Shown here: positions 14,537-25,646 of the stretch, piece after piece | Layout: each line of letters starts with the position of its first letter | Numbering within the stretch: position 1 is the first letter of the stretch | Assembly: GCA_008694505.1 (NCBI GenBank) | Contig: VZDJ01000223.1 | Span: forward strand, 143,398 to 207,397 | Reading direction: 5' to 3' | Source: Cyanoderma ruficeps | Taxonomy: Eukaryota; Chordata; Aves; Passeriformes; Timaliidae | Length of the DNA stretch: 64,000 nt | Position numbers and translations under genes: made by a program | Notes under the pieces: generated by a model | Database searches by the model: none | What the model saw: only the letters and a program-made list of their open reading frames with translations | Told to the model about the DNA's origin: nothing

Positions 14537-15185
14537 GCATCATGGAGTGGTGGGTGTTGGCAGGCACCTCTGAGGTCACCTCTTCCAACCCCCATGATCA
14601 TGTGGGGCCCCTTGACCAGGATTGTGTCCAAACAGCTTTTGAATCTCTCCAGGGATAGTCTCTCCACAGTCTCTTGGAGCAACCTGTGATTAATCCCCCC
14701 ACAAAAAATGCTTCCTCATGTTCAGAGGGAACCTCCTGTGTCAGACTGTGCGCTGCTTGTGTTGCTCAGCACCACTGAGAGAGTCTGGCTCCATCCCCTG
14801 TGCAGCTTCACCTCAGCTTGATGAGATTCCCCTGAAGCTTCTCCAGGCTGAACAGTCCTGGCTTTATCAACCTTTCTCATGGGGAAGATGCTCCTGTTCC
14901 TCAGTCATCTTAGCTGCCCTTTGCTGGAGTCTCTCTTGTACTGGGGAGCCCAGCACTGGTTGCAGCACTCCAGGTGTGGCCTCACCATTGCTGGATGAAG
15001 GGGAAGGATCACCTCCCTCCACGTGCTGGTGATGCTTTGCCTCATGCTGTCATCCTTCAGCCCAGCAAAGATGCATTGTTGGCTCATGTTCAGCTTATTG
15101 TCCACCTGGACCCACAGGTGCTTTCCTGGTGAGCTGGCGTCAGATGAATGACCTTCTCCCATGTCAGTGGGAATTCTGTGCATTG
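14537..15185 (-). mobile_element. CR1 LINE fragment, 3' end and C-terminal ORF2
   Basis: A minus-oriented CR1 whose 3' terminus is near 14537, where a decayed atcatggagtgg tail is followed by cctcttccaaccccc. Minus-strand translation across 14905-15183 shows the CR1 ORF2 C-terminal signature, including [18 protein letters not shown] and [11 protein letters not shown], interrupted downstream by stops. The element is 5'-truncated, as is typical of CR1, and inactive. Confidence 0.92.
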
Positions 15186-17135
15186 AGAAGCTGAAGTGTC
15201 TCCATTGCTTGTGAAGTGGCTCTTGTGCCTGTCCTGGACAGGGATATTTTGAATTAAATGCACAGAATGTTCCTGGACATTTGTTGGAATGTCTACAAGA
15301 TGTGCATTAGCATCTGGTAATCTAATACCCAATAAAGACTAAAATTCATTCTTTGGAAGAATAGCTCTAACAAGATGAGAAAATTAAAGCACTTCTTTTA
15401 TCATTTTATCATTGGAAATCAACCTGACCTAAGAGGCAGAATTTGAAGTGAAACTTTCATTAGGGTGATTTGTTCTCACAGTTTACAATGGAGTAGGACT
15501 TGCCCATGTACATCAGCACTTTGTGGTATTTGGTTAGGAAGAGAGCTGACTCCCCATTTTCTTGCCAGTCTTCCTTTTCTTCCTGTTAAAATTCACCAGT
15601 TTGCCAACAGGTAGGGCTCTCCAAGTCCCAGGAAGAGTTAGCCTGTAGAGTTTTGGATCTTGCCACCAACCTTAAGGATGCTGCATAGTAATGGAAAAGG
15701 CCTGTTATCTTCTTCCATTGAGCTTGCTGACATGAATTCATGTAGACCAGGTTTTTCTATTACCAGATCAATAAATGCCCTCATTCAGCAGTTCTGTATG
15801 GCATCTACTTCAGGACACCAGTAAACAAGGTCTTTCCTTGCATGCTTTTGATCTTAAAAAGGTTTTTTTAATGCTTAAAAATCACCACTGGATAGAAATT
15901 TGTTCTCCTTATTTGAGGTTTCAGTACCATACCCATGCCAGCCTGTGATGTAGAGCACACATGAAGCCTTTATGATGATAATGGCTCTGCTCAAGTGTTG
16001 TTCACTTGGTTTTTCTCTCCCTGGGCAGTGGAAGCCACTCACAATGCTGGTGCAGTTGGACATAAATACAAGGCTGCAGGTGGTCAGTGATATTCTGGCT
16101 CTCTAGAACCAGTCCAGTCCCCCACAGTCTCAGTAAAATAGCCCAGGAATATAGTCCTGCCCCAATTTTTTAATAAATCTCATCAAAGCAGAAGCAGGTT
16201 TTGATTGATGCTGTGGCCAGTAGAACCAGTGCATGAGAGAGAGGCTGCTTCTCACCACAGATGGCTTGTAAAGCTCTAGTGGGCTTCCAGTCTCACTTGA
16301 TTTATGCACATCACTGGCTCTGGAGCCAATGTTGCTTGCCATGAGCTACTCTCCATCATATGGAAGTGCTTCATCTGCACTTTGCCTTTGTTTCTAGTGT
16401 GGAAAAAAAGAAATTTTCTACATGTATTGCCCAATTTCATTTCTGTATTTTAAATCTGAACAGTTCCTTATCCAGCTTCCTCCATAGCCAACATGCAGTC
16501 TGTTGCAGCCCAGGTTCATCTTTTTCCAGGTCTTCTGAAGGGTCCTGGTCATGCCCTCGTCCTGCTGCTCTGGCCTCTTGTGGTATCCTTGCTTCCTTGT
16601 CTGTCACAGCACTTATTCCATCTTCTGCTTTTTTGGGGTGAAATGAGAGTTTTCTGGGCTCAGGCTTGTAGCAGCCCTTGAGTGGATGACATCAGCTCCT
16701 GCTCTGCCTTGAGCTGATGTGAAAAGCCTGATGCCAAATGAGCAGCATGAACTGGAGCTGCCCGTGGCTGTAAACCAAAGTCTTCTTCCCCAGGCAGACA
16801 GCCCTTCCTAGGAAAGCAGCTCCCTTCTTCTGGCTGTTCTCTGTGCCTGCAGCCTTCTGAGGAGCAAAACAGTGTGTTAGGCTTGGATTCATCTTGGTTC
16901 ACGCATCTAAACTATAATGTCAGGTGTGAGCTGGGCAGGTAAATGCCCCTGCTGTGAATGGGAACAAGTCTTTCATTGCTAAGACTAATCAAGCTGAATT
17001 CCATCCTTTCTATCAAATGCATGTTGCTGTTAATGTATGTCATAGGATTCAACAGATCTCTGTATGCTCTCTGGATTCGTATTTCTTATTTTTGTCTCAA
17101 CAGTAACAGACGTTCTTTTCTTTTTCCTTTTCCAG

Positions 17136-17255
17136 GGTGACTGTTGGATCTGTATGGAGCTCATGTCTACCTCGTTTGATAAGTTTTACAAATATGTATA
17201 TAGTGTATTAGATGATGTTATTCCAGAAGAAATCTTAGGCAAAATCACTTTAGCT
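17136..17255 (+). CDS. MAP2K4: MAP2K4 exon 5
   Basis: A 120-bp, phase 0 exon of 40 codons from GDCWICMELM to EEILGKITLA (human 172-211). It contains the hinge segment with MELM and the start of the C-lobe (helices D-E). The acceptor is ctttttccttttccag and the donor is GTGAGT at 17256. Confidence 0.97.
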
Positions 17256-17943
17256 GTGAGTATTTTGTTAAACCTTTTTGTTTAAGATAATTGAAACGTT
17301 CAGATCCTTGCTCAGATCCCACTGGGAATGGTTCTTCAGGGTGCTCATGATTTTCTGCAGCATGTTGCATGGTGCAAAAGGAGGTCCTGGGGTCAGTAAT
17401 CAGTTCATGAACAGACCCCAGGACCAGCTCCCTGCTCAGTCTGCTTGAATGTGAGCACCAGCAGCACAGGCAGCAGCCCAGACCAGAGAAGCTTCTGGCA
17501 GTCTTGTGCAAAGGCTCCCAAAAGCACTGGAGAACGTAGCTGATATTTTCTTGATAAAACCTGGAAGTTCTGGCCTAATAAAAAGTCAGGTAATTGAAGC
17601 AGTTGCGATGTGCTGAAAAAAATACAGTGTAGCGTTTGAAATAAGTTATTGCTCAGGATAATTAACATCAGAGATTGTTCTGGCTCCACCCGTTATTCCC
17701 CTGTCCCAGAGTGGGATCTTGGCAGATCACAGGAAATGTGTGTTCATTCAGCCCATACCCTCTCTTATATCACCTTCTGTTTGCAGAAAAGATTCAGAGA
17801 AAACTGCTTTTATTACGTGTCATTACAGCATTGATATCTCCATGTATTAAATACTTTCTACCCCTGTTCTTGGAGTTCCAAAATTTAATAATCACAGGAC
17901 TCTTACAACATCTGCTTATTTTTCATCTATTTTTCTTTCCTAG
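17256..17943 (+). other. MAP2K4: MAP2K4 intron 5
   Basis: A 688-bp intron with AT-rich ends and a TTTTTCTTTCCTAG-type acceptor at 17930-17943. Nothing else is recognised in it. Confidence 0.9.
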
Positions 17944-17995
17944 ACTGTGAAAGCACTAAACCACTTAAAAGAAAACTTGAAAATCATTCACAGAG
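17944..17995 (+). CDS. MAP2K4: MAP2K4 exon 6
   Basis: A 52-bp exon: 17 codons, TVKALNHLKENLKIIHR, plus the first base of the catalytic Asp229 codon. The split falls inside the HRD motif of the catalytic loop, the same place as in mammalian MAP2K4. The donor is GTGAGT at 17996. Confidence 0.97.
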
Positions 17996-18406
17996 GTGAG
18001 TTCTTCATGTCTCTTTTTAAAATTCATGTCTTTTCTTCTTGTCTGTTAAAATAATTGCAAGAATTGTTAGCGGCCTTTCGTTCACTCAAAGTCTAAGAAC
18101 AGCACCTGTACCGCCATGAGTCTGAGTGCAGGTTTTGAACAAGGGTCCCAGTGCCTGTTCTGTTGCCCCTTCAGCCTGTGCTTTTTCCATGCAAGTGTGA
18201 TTTCAGGGTGGTTGGGCATCTGGTTCTGCCTTTGGGCACGTGGCATCTCCGGGGCTGGCTCCATCCCCTCGTGCTCCCCTGCAGGATCCAGCGCCAAGGG
18301 TGACGGCGACGGCGCGGCACTGCCGGCCTCGATCCTCTGCAGCTGCTCTGCTTGAAATTGAAACCTCCAGCCGTGACTTACTGGTTTAAATTTCTTCCCA
18401 CTGCAG
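17996..18406 (+). other. MAP2K4: MAP2K4 intron 6
   Basis: A 411-bp intron. It includes a short CpG-rich patch at about 18288-18335 but no recognisable element. The acceptor is ctgcag at 18401-18406. Confidence 0.9.
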
Positions 18407-18534
18407 ACATCAAACCTTCCAATATTCTTCTGGACAGAAATGGAAATATTAAACTCTGTGACTTTGGCATTAGCGGACAGCTCGTGGACTCCATTGCCAA
18501 AACGCGGGATGCAGGGTGCCGGCCGTACATGGCG
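18407..18534 (+). CDS. MAP2K4: MAP2K4 exon 7 (catalytic and activation loops)
   Basis: A 128-bp exon. Two bases complete Asp229, then 42 codons follow. It carries DIKPSN of the catalytic loop, CDFG (Mg-binding Asp247), the activation segment with Ser257 and Thr261 in DSIAKT, and ends at PYMA before the APE-like motif of exon 8. These serine and threonine residues are where MAP3Ks such as MEKK1 activate MKK4 (known from the family). Confidence 0.97.
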
Positions 18535-21500
18535 GTGAGTGGGATGAGCCCTGGGCTCTGTGGGATCTCACCTTCCCTGTTATCAGCCTGTTTCCTGTGG
18601 GATGAACACCCCCTTCCTGGATGAAACTGAGCTCTGGATCGTATGCTGCTGTGACAGTGTCATCCAGGCTGTGGCAAAGTGACCAAATTCCCGGGTTTTT
18701 GCTGGGTTCTTTCTGGGTTCCTCTGCTGCTGCCAGGTCTATGGTGCTGGAGTGGAGAGGGATTCTCTGCCTTCCAGCAGCTCCAAAACACCATTGTCTAG
18801 GGGAGCAGGGCTGTCAGAGTGAGGGTTTGTCTTGGTCTGCAAGAAATCCATTTGCTCTGGTAAGATTATGTCACAAGAATTATTGCAGAGCAGAATTACA
18901 GTGATTTTTGTAAGCCACTTTAATTCCAAAGTGTGCCAGAACTTCATTCCAGGAGAATGTGATTCTGGAGAGCGGCAGTAGCAGAGCAGCTGTGTGGAAA
19001 TTGCTGGGGCTGAGCCGTGGCTCCTGGGAGTCTGTCCTGCTTGTTTGCTGCCCTCCCCCTTCCAGACAGAAGAGCTGTAGTGGTGATTTTGGAAGCTGTC
19101 TGAGTGTTTTAAACACTTCATTGCTTCAAGGTGCTTTGAAAATGCATCTCTGTTCTCACATGAGCTGAGGGTACCTTGAGCAGGGAGCTGTGTGCTTGCT
19201 GCTGTTTGTATAACTTCAATTTTAGTGCCTGTCTTTAATTTTTTATATATATTTATGGCTCTGTATGCTGAAAAATACTGTTTTCTGAACTCTTTATCTA
19301 CCATCAAGTCGAAAAAAGGAAAAAAAAATCTCTTATGTTGCGGTTCCCATCTGGGCCAGGCTGTGGCTCTCAGATGGCTTTTCTCTGACTGTGGTATCCA
19401 AGGCAAAACCTGTCTGCCCTGACTCTGATCTTTCCTTGAGCCATGGGTAGGTGGTTAGCTCTGCTCAGGCTGTTGTTGTATTTGTGCCATGACAGTTCCT
19501 GAGATGTCTGTAAATAGCTGCAGTGCTCCTTTTCCCCTGGCATGTGGGTGGGTTAGTGCTTCCATAGCCCTTTGGTTTTCCTTTTTCCTGTCTGTCTGTC
19601 CATGTGCACTCTGTGATTTGTGCAGGTCCATTGGCAGCTCCAGACTTGGGTGGACTTTTAATTGAGCAGAAGTGTTGCAGCTCAGTTTGTGTTTTTCAGA
19701 GCCTTGGCAGGGCACAGGGTTTGTGGGGCAGCCAGCAGCTGGCAAGTGATGTGGGAGATGATTGGCCTCTTCCCTGCAGCCTCAGTTACTCCTTCCAAGT
19801 ACATGAGCATTTCCACGTACCAGGGAGCCTGGGAAATGGGGAGATGTCCCCAGTCTGCATGCACATCATCTGTCAGCTATTTCTCCAAGCCAGCAGAGGC
19901 TGATGTCTGAAGGGATGCTGTGATCAAACTGGATAATACCTGGGAAGGAGTCAAGCTGCCACACTCCTCTCAAAAGGCAAATAGTATTTTTTTAGTGTAA
20001 AATAGGCCAAGAGTAGTAGCTCTGTTCAGCCAGGGAGGCTCTGCTTAGGGCTGCTGGGTGCTTCTCCCTGATGATAGTGTCTTGTTTTGAAAGGCCCACC
20101 AACCCCATGGCACTTGCCCCCTGACAGAACCTGGTCCCCACGTAGCTGTTGGTGCCAATGACACTGGATGTCAGCCAGTCTGGCAGTGAGTGCTCTGAGG
20201 AGGCAGCAGGAGCCATGTCCAGCTGCCAAGCAAGTGCTGTGTGCTTGAACCAAAATTGTTGGAGCTGTCACAGCGAGCGGCGCCTCAGCCTTGGAGCTGT
20301 GGTGCTGAGAGGTTGTTTTGCTTTTGGCTTTCAGTTCCCCTGCAATTGTTACAGTGAGCCTGTAAGAGTTGGTACCTCGTGTTCTCTGAAGGAAAGAAAG
20401 GCAGGACTGAGTTCCCAGGCAGCTGCTGGCCCCTGGAACAGCCTGGGCTGTTCTGAGCCCTCCTAACCCATGCCCTGTGCTGGTGCCAGTGCTGGGCTTT
20501 GCTCCAGGTGAGGTTCCACAGCCTTCACCCAGCAGTGGGTGCTCCTGGCCAGCCCTGCTTCCTGTCTCAGTGCTGCTCCCTGTGCTCCCTGCCTTGCCTC
20601 TGGCTGTGTGGATGCTGCTGGGAGTGGGCTCTATGTGCCATTCTGGTGCTGGTGGCCTTTGTGACATTACTGCTTTTTACCTTCTGAATGCCCCAGTGAA
20701 CCCAGTGCCTGTGTCAGAGAGGAAGGGTAAGACTGGAAATACTTGGTTTAGGGAAGAGCAGACTCAGCCAGCATGAGGATGGGTGTTCTGCCCTGCCCTG
20801 CTCCTTCAAGACCTCCAGGAGTCACCTCCATTCTTGGTCATTCAGGTTCTTTTCCCAGGTCAGCCTGGATCCTCTGGCTGCAAAGTGTGGCTTCTCACTT
20901 TCCCCTGGTGAAGGTGGACAGTGGCTGCTGGCACTGCTGTCAGGGCCAGCTGCATGTCTTGTATTCAGGTGATTCAGGCAGAGATCAGGCTGTGTATGGC
21001 TGTGTTTGTATAGCTGGGGTTTGGAAGAGAGGGACATCTGTGGTGTCCACTGCTCGTTTTTTCAGTCAAGGTGCTGGTGCTCAGGTGGACACTGAACTGG
21101 AGAAGCCCCATGGCAGCCTGTACCCTTCTCTGATCCATCCATACCCCATCCCTTCATCCCATCAGCACATCCAGAGATGAATCTTCACCTCAGCCATTTC
21201 CTTTCCTGCTTGCACTTGGCACCAGGAGGACACCTGGCCAGAGCCAGGCTTTGTCGGCAGCCCTCACTCCAGGTCCCCAGAGTGTGACATGGTGACTCTT
21301 CCTTTGTTGGTGTTAATTACTCCCATGTGATGTACATGGAAAATTCTCAGCATTCTTCCTGCTCTGTATTTAGATGGGATTTATTTTGGTCCATCCTGCT
21401 TTCCCTTTAACTGTGCCACCATGGTCAAGGGCCAAATCCCTGTTGGTCTGTTGGGTCACAGGAGCAGGGTGCCCCTCATGGGTGCTCTGTCTCACCAGTG

Positions 21501-22638
21501 CCACCCATCCCACCAGTCCCTTTGGGCAGTTTGGCCCTGCCCAGAGCAGCTGCTCCCCATGCAGAGTCCCCTCCTTCATCTGCTCTGCTGTGGCACATCC
21601 CTGAGCATCTGTGGTGTGGGGTCACAGCACTGGCCAGGCCAGCATCCCCATAATTTGATGTGTTCTGAGTTGGTCCATCCCTGGTGGCAGCTTCCAGCCA
21701 TCGTGGTGTGTCCCCAGTAGAGTTCAGGGCTGTTCCACCTGCTGCTGCATTTTCAGCTGCATCTGCCAAGAAATTCTATTAAAATGTAGCTTACAAAGCA
21801 ACCAGGCCTTTCAGAGTATTTCCTGTACCCCCTAATTTAGAGTTTATTGCTATCCAGGTATCTTTATTATTGTCGTAGTCAAAACTGAAGGAGAGCCTGT
21901 TTCTTTTGACATGTTAATTATTATATTTTTAACTAAAGAAGGCAGACTGAGGTTTCTCATAAAGATGACATGCAAGGCATGAAGATGATTTTTGCTGGCT
22001 CAGCTCTCTGGATAACTTTCTCTTAGGTGTGAATCACCCATGTCTGGCTCAATATTGCTTTCTATCAAAGACATTTTGGATGTCTTAAAGCCTTGTAACA
22101 TCATAGTTGCCTTCAAGGGATGACTAAAACCTTGTTTAGAGAGCTTTTCTTAGAGCACGTTGTTTTTAATAATTTCTCAGTAGCTGGTTGGGGAGAAGAG
22201 TTCTGGTAGATGCTGCTAAGCCTCAGTCCCCAGGGTGGTGGATGAGATGTTAATTCCAGTTCTTATGATCCCTTGGGCACAACTTGGCTGTGAAAATAGA
22301 TAAAGCGGGACTCTGTGTTAAAGAGATCCCGAAATTGAACAAAACTAAATAAATAAGACAGTCACAATTATTCAGGGTGTTTGTGCAAAAGGAAAAGAAC
22401 CCCAAAGAATTGGACTGTGATAAGCTGCCATTTCTGATCACCTTTTACACTACACCTTCATAAAATCAGTGTTTTAAGTGATTCCTTGAGATGTTTTATC
22501 TGCTGGGGTTGGATGGCTGCCCCAGCCGCAGGTTTACCTCTGGAGCTGTGCCAGGCTCAGGGGTTTTTCCAGGTTTGCAGACGCTTCTTGTTGCTCCCTG
22601 CATGGCACAAAGCTTGACTGGTCCTTCTTCCATTTCAG
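18535..22638 (+). other. MAP2K4: MAP2K4 intron 7
   Basis: A 4.1-kb intron. An AT-rich, repeat-free block at about 21770-22480 differs from the GC-richer surroundings and could be tested for conservation. The 222-codon minus-strand ORF at 18738-19406 has no domain resemblance and is probably chance. Confidence 0.8.
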
Positions 22639-22716
22639 CCGGAAAGGATAGATCCCAGCGCGTCCAGGCAAGGCTACGACGTGCGCTCAGACGTCTGGAG
22701 CTTGGGGATCACATTG
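22639..22716 (+). CDS. MAP2K4: MAP2K4 exon 8
   Basis: A 78-bp, phase 0 exon of 26 codons from PERIDPSASR to SDVWSLGITL (human 272-297). It holds the P+1 loop APE-equivalent (A|PER across the junction) and the subdomain IX DVWSLG motif. The acceptor is catttcag at 22631-22638 and the donor is GTGAGT. Confidence 0.97.
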
Positions 22717-23649
22717 GTGAGTGAGGGGCTTTGCAGCCTGGCTGCTCTGTGCACTGCGCGTGTCACACGTGGGCAGCACAGCCCAGCTCCTTCGGCTGTT
22801 GTGGTTGAAGTGGGCCCTTCCTGGCTCAGGAACAACCTGGATGCTTTCCACGTGGATGGTTCTCCTGAGCCCCTGCAGCTGTGTTTGCAGAGAGCAAGAT
22901 GTGAGCAAGGAAGAGGTGTTGGATTGTAAATGAATTTTGTGTTCAGAACCTGAGATGAGGGTGCTGAGTGTGGTGGTGCAGAGCAGAGCACCCAGCCTGT
23001 GTGAATAAGCCTCTGACAGCCCTGGCAGCTGCTGTGCTTTGGCTGCACAGACTGTGGTTAATCCTGGATTCTGGGATTCTGATTCCTCACTGGCTTAACC
23101 ACACAGCACTGCTAGCTGCACACACTGACACAGTGAGAAGCTCTTACTTTCTCCAGGTTGTGAAACAGAAGAGAAAGCAGATGCAATTAAGTATGAACCA
23201 GTAGCTTCTGTTTTCAGCACTGATGTTTAAAAAATTCATTTTCATTATTCTGAGAGGAGCAGGGAGTTAGATTCAGGGATCCTTATGAGTCCTCTCCAAC
23301 TTGAGATATCATGTGACTGTGTTATTCTCATTATCCATTTTCTCTAGTGGTTGTTAGGATGCCTGGGAAAGGACTGGAGGATTTTACTCTCCTACACTTG
23401 TATGTTTTATAGTCAGTGGAGGAGCAGACATGGCATGGTCAGGGTAAATCTGGCCGTGCCCCTCACACAGGCAGCAGAACTTACTGCTGGGTAAAACCTT
23501 CCCTCTACTTAGAATCATACAGGGAATGGATGAAGAATCTCATCTCAATCTTCCTTCTGGGGGGGTTCAAGGCTGTTGCATACATTTTTTTTCCCTGACT
23601 GAACTTCCCTGATGTAAACCTGCCTGGTTCTCTTGCTGTCTCCCTGCAG
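22717..23649 (+). other. MAP2K4: MAP2K4 intron 8
   Basis: A 933-bp intron with a short, old CR1 3' end at 23250-23330 (annotated separately) and a strong acceptor, gctgtctccctgcag. Confidence 0.9.
23250..23330 (+). mobile_element. Old CR1 3'-terminal fragment
   Basis: The sequence gcagggagttagattcaggg, then atccttatgagtcctctcc and aacttgagatatcatg, follows the CR1 3' UTR consensus pattern (ggagttggactagatgatcc, then ttccaacttgagatattcta) in plus orientation, with many substitutions. Only the 3' end is recognisable. The subfamily cannot be assigned by eye. Confidence 0.65.
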
Positions 23650-23798
23650 TACGAGCTGGCCACGGGGCGATTCCCCTACCCCAAGTGGAACAGTGTGTTT
23701 GACCAGTTGACACAAGTAGTGAAAGGAGACCCACCACAGCTGAGTAACTCAGAGGAAAGGGAGTTTTCCCCAAGTTTCATCAACTTCGTCAACTTGTG
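23650..23798 (+). CDS. MAP2K4: MAP2K4 exon 9
   Basis: A 149-bp exon of 49 codons from YELATGRFPY to SFINFVNL (human 298-346), plus two bases of the Cys347 codon. It encodes helices F-H of the kinase C-lobe and the MKK4-specific insert KWNSVFDQLTQVV. The donor is GTGAGT at 23799. Confidence 0.97.
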
Positions 23799-24306
23799 GT
23801 GAGTGTGTGCTGCTGAAAGCACTCGGGGTTGGCTCGTTTTGTTGGCTGGTGTTTGGCAAGGGTCACGTGTACAGCACTTCCTGGCTTCTTTTCACATTCC
23901 TGCAGCAGCATAAAGGTGAGGACCTCTCACATTTTAGTGGTTTGGAGGTGATGGGGGAATTTGTGTGGGTTGGGACTGAAGGGCAGACCTTGGAAACTGC
24001 TCTTCAGGAAAGGAATTAGGAGAAAACCTCTGAAGAGACTGTGCTAGAGAGAGGAGACATAGTAAGGAGGGAAGTTTGCCCAGCAGGGAGTTTGTGTCAG
24101 ACACAGCCCCAGCCCCTGCACAGCTGGGATGGCTGCAAGGGAGGGAGGGAAGTTACTCCTGTGGTCACTCACAGTGCAACAATGGGTTTTCCAGAAAACC
24201 AAATAAGGTGAGACCCACTGCAACAGCATCATGTCCTGTAAAAGTTTGTATTTGATGTCTGTAACATTTTCTAACATTCTCCTAATTATCTTTATGCTTT
24301 CTTTAG
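23799..24306 (+). other. MAP2K4: MAP2K4 intron 9
   Basis: A 508-bp intron ending tatgctttctttag. No repeat or other element is recognised. Confidence 0.9.
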
Positions 24307-24352
24307 CCTTACAAAGGACGAGTCCAAAAGGCCAAAGTACAAAGAGCTTCTG
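24307..24352 (+). CDS. MAP2K4: MAP2K4 exon 10
   Basis: A 46-bp micro-exon. One base completes Cys347, then LTKDESKRPKYKELL (348-362). It carries the kinase subdomain XI arginine (KRP). The length and phase match mammalian MAP2K4. Confidence 0.97.
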
Positions 24353-25140
24353 GTGAGTTCTCAGTGCTGCATCTTTCAGTGTCTCCAACACACAGCTCAC
24401 ATGGGGCTGGGCTCAGGCAGAAATGAGATCTGAAGGAACAGAGCCCTGGAGCTGGGCAGCAGCAGGGCCCTGTCTGTGCTGGGGGTGCTAAAGGAGAGAG
24501 GGCAGCAATGCTTTTGGCTTGGATCAGTCATACGTGGCACCTTCAAGGAGCTCTGGGCACCTGGAAGGCACCATGGTTCCCCAGTCAGTCCTGGGGTTTC
24601 ACATCACCTGATGTGAAAGGGATTTGCCTGATGTCCTGGCCCAGAACCTCCCTGATGTTACGTCCCAGCTGCTCTGATATGGGTCTGGCCAGTGCTGGCT
24701 GCTGGGGGCAGAGCAGAGGGTCAGGGCTCAGGAGAGCAGAGCTTGGGTTTGACCTCTGCAAAGCCACTCCCTGTCACTCCTGTTGCTCTCCCCACTGTGA
24801 CAATGCTGATGTTGAAATGATGATGCTTCTCTCCTGGAAGTATTTTAGTAAATGTCAGTGCTACAGAGGAGCTGCTGGTCCTGCACCCTGACCTTCTGCC
24901 TGTCAGCTCCTGACACTGGAGTCCTGTCCTGCCTCAGTAACCTCCCACCTCCATTAACCTCCCACGTTAGACATGGATTCCCAGTGTGGAAAAACCATGG
25001 ACCACGCTGTGTCCTGGTGTCCTACAGCCACTACAAAGCCTGTTCTTTCACCAGACAAATTCACCTGCTCAGTTTTTATCTAAAGGGCACGTACCAGGAG
25101 GGTGACCAGAGTAATTTTGTTGTTTTTTATCTGCTTCCAG
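24353..25140 (+). other. MAP2K4: MAP2K4 intron 10
   Basis: A 788-bp intron with acceptor ttttttatctgcttccag ending at 25140. Nothing else is recognised. Confidence 0.9.
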
Positions 25141-25254
25141 AAACATCCCTTCATCCTGATGTATGAGGAACGCACAGTGGATGTTGCATGCTATGTTTGT
25201 AAAATCCTGGATCAAATGCCAGCAACTCCCAGCTCTCCAATGTACGTGGATTGA
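25141..25254 (+). CDS. MAP2K4: MAP2K4 exon 11, coding part and stop
   Basis: Thirty-seven codons from KHPFILMYEE to SSPMYVD (human 363-399), then TGA at 25252-25254. It encodes the end of the kinase domain and the C-terminal DVD region that binds upstream MAP3Ks. It differs from my memory of human at EERTVDVA (human EERAVEVA). Confidence 0.97.
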   Translation, partial: KHPFILMYEERTVDVACYVCKILDQMPATPSSPMYVD

Positions 25255-25640
25255 TACTGCTGCTACATCAAACTCTAGAAAAAGGGCTGAGAGAAAACAA
25301 GCTGTAAAGAATTTTCATCACATATTGCAGTGTTTTTAATGCTCGCCCAGACACCATGTGCAATAATATTGGTGTTATTTCCATCCTGTCTGTATACTGT
25401 TGTCACATATAAAGTGCATCCCTGTAATACCTGATCACACAGTGTTAGTGTTGGTCACAGAGAGACCTCATCTTGCTCTTTTGTGGACATATTCATGAAA
25501 TGTGGAAATAAGTACATTTATTTGTTGACTGTGATTGGATAGCACCTAAAATTCATTTCTAGACTCAAAACTTTGAGACTCCTCAGCAGCTACTGGAAAG
25601 ATTTTTCTCTCAAACTCTTCCAATTGTTGTTTCAAGTAAT

Positions 25641-25646
25641 AATAAA
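25641..25646 (+). promoter_or_regulatory. MAP2K4: Proximal poly(A) signal of MAP2K4
   Basis: A canonical AATAAA 387 bp after the stop, followed by the GT-rich stretch gttaggcgttgtctgtctg, consistent with a cleavage site near 25660. Its use would give a short 3' UTR isoform. Confidence 0.55.

Larger units (their letters stand above)
10992..17135 (+). other. MAP2K4: MAP2K4 intron 4
   Basis: A 6.1-kb intron carrying two separate minus-oriented CR1 fragments (13350-13570 and 14537-15185, annotated separately). The rest shows no recognisable gene. The acceptor follows a strong pyrimidine tract (17111-17133). Confidence 0.85.

Noticed and set aside
18738..19406. 222-codon minus-strand ORF in MAP2K4 intron 7
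   Set aside because: No recognisable family, no splice or promoter context, mixed composition typical of chance.
20026..20667. 213-codon minus-strand ORF in MAP2K4 intron 7
   Set aside because: No domain, no start context and no family resemblance.
1..25140. microRNA in a MAP2K4 intron (mammals have miR-744 there)
   Set aside because: I could not see a matching mature sequence or a convincing hairpin in these introns.
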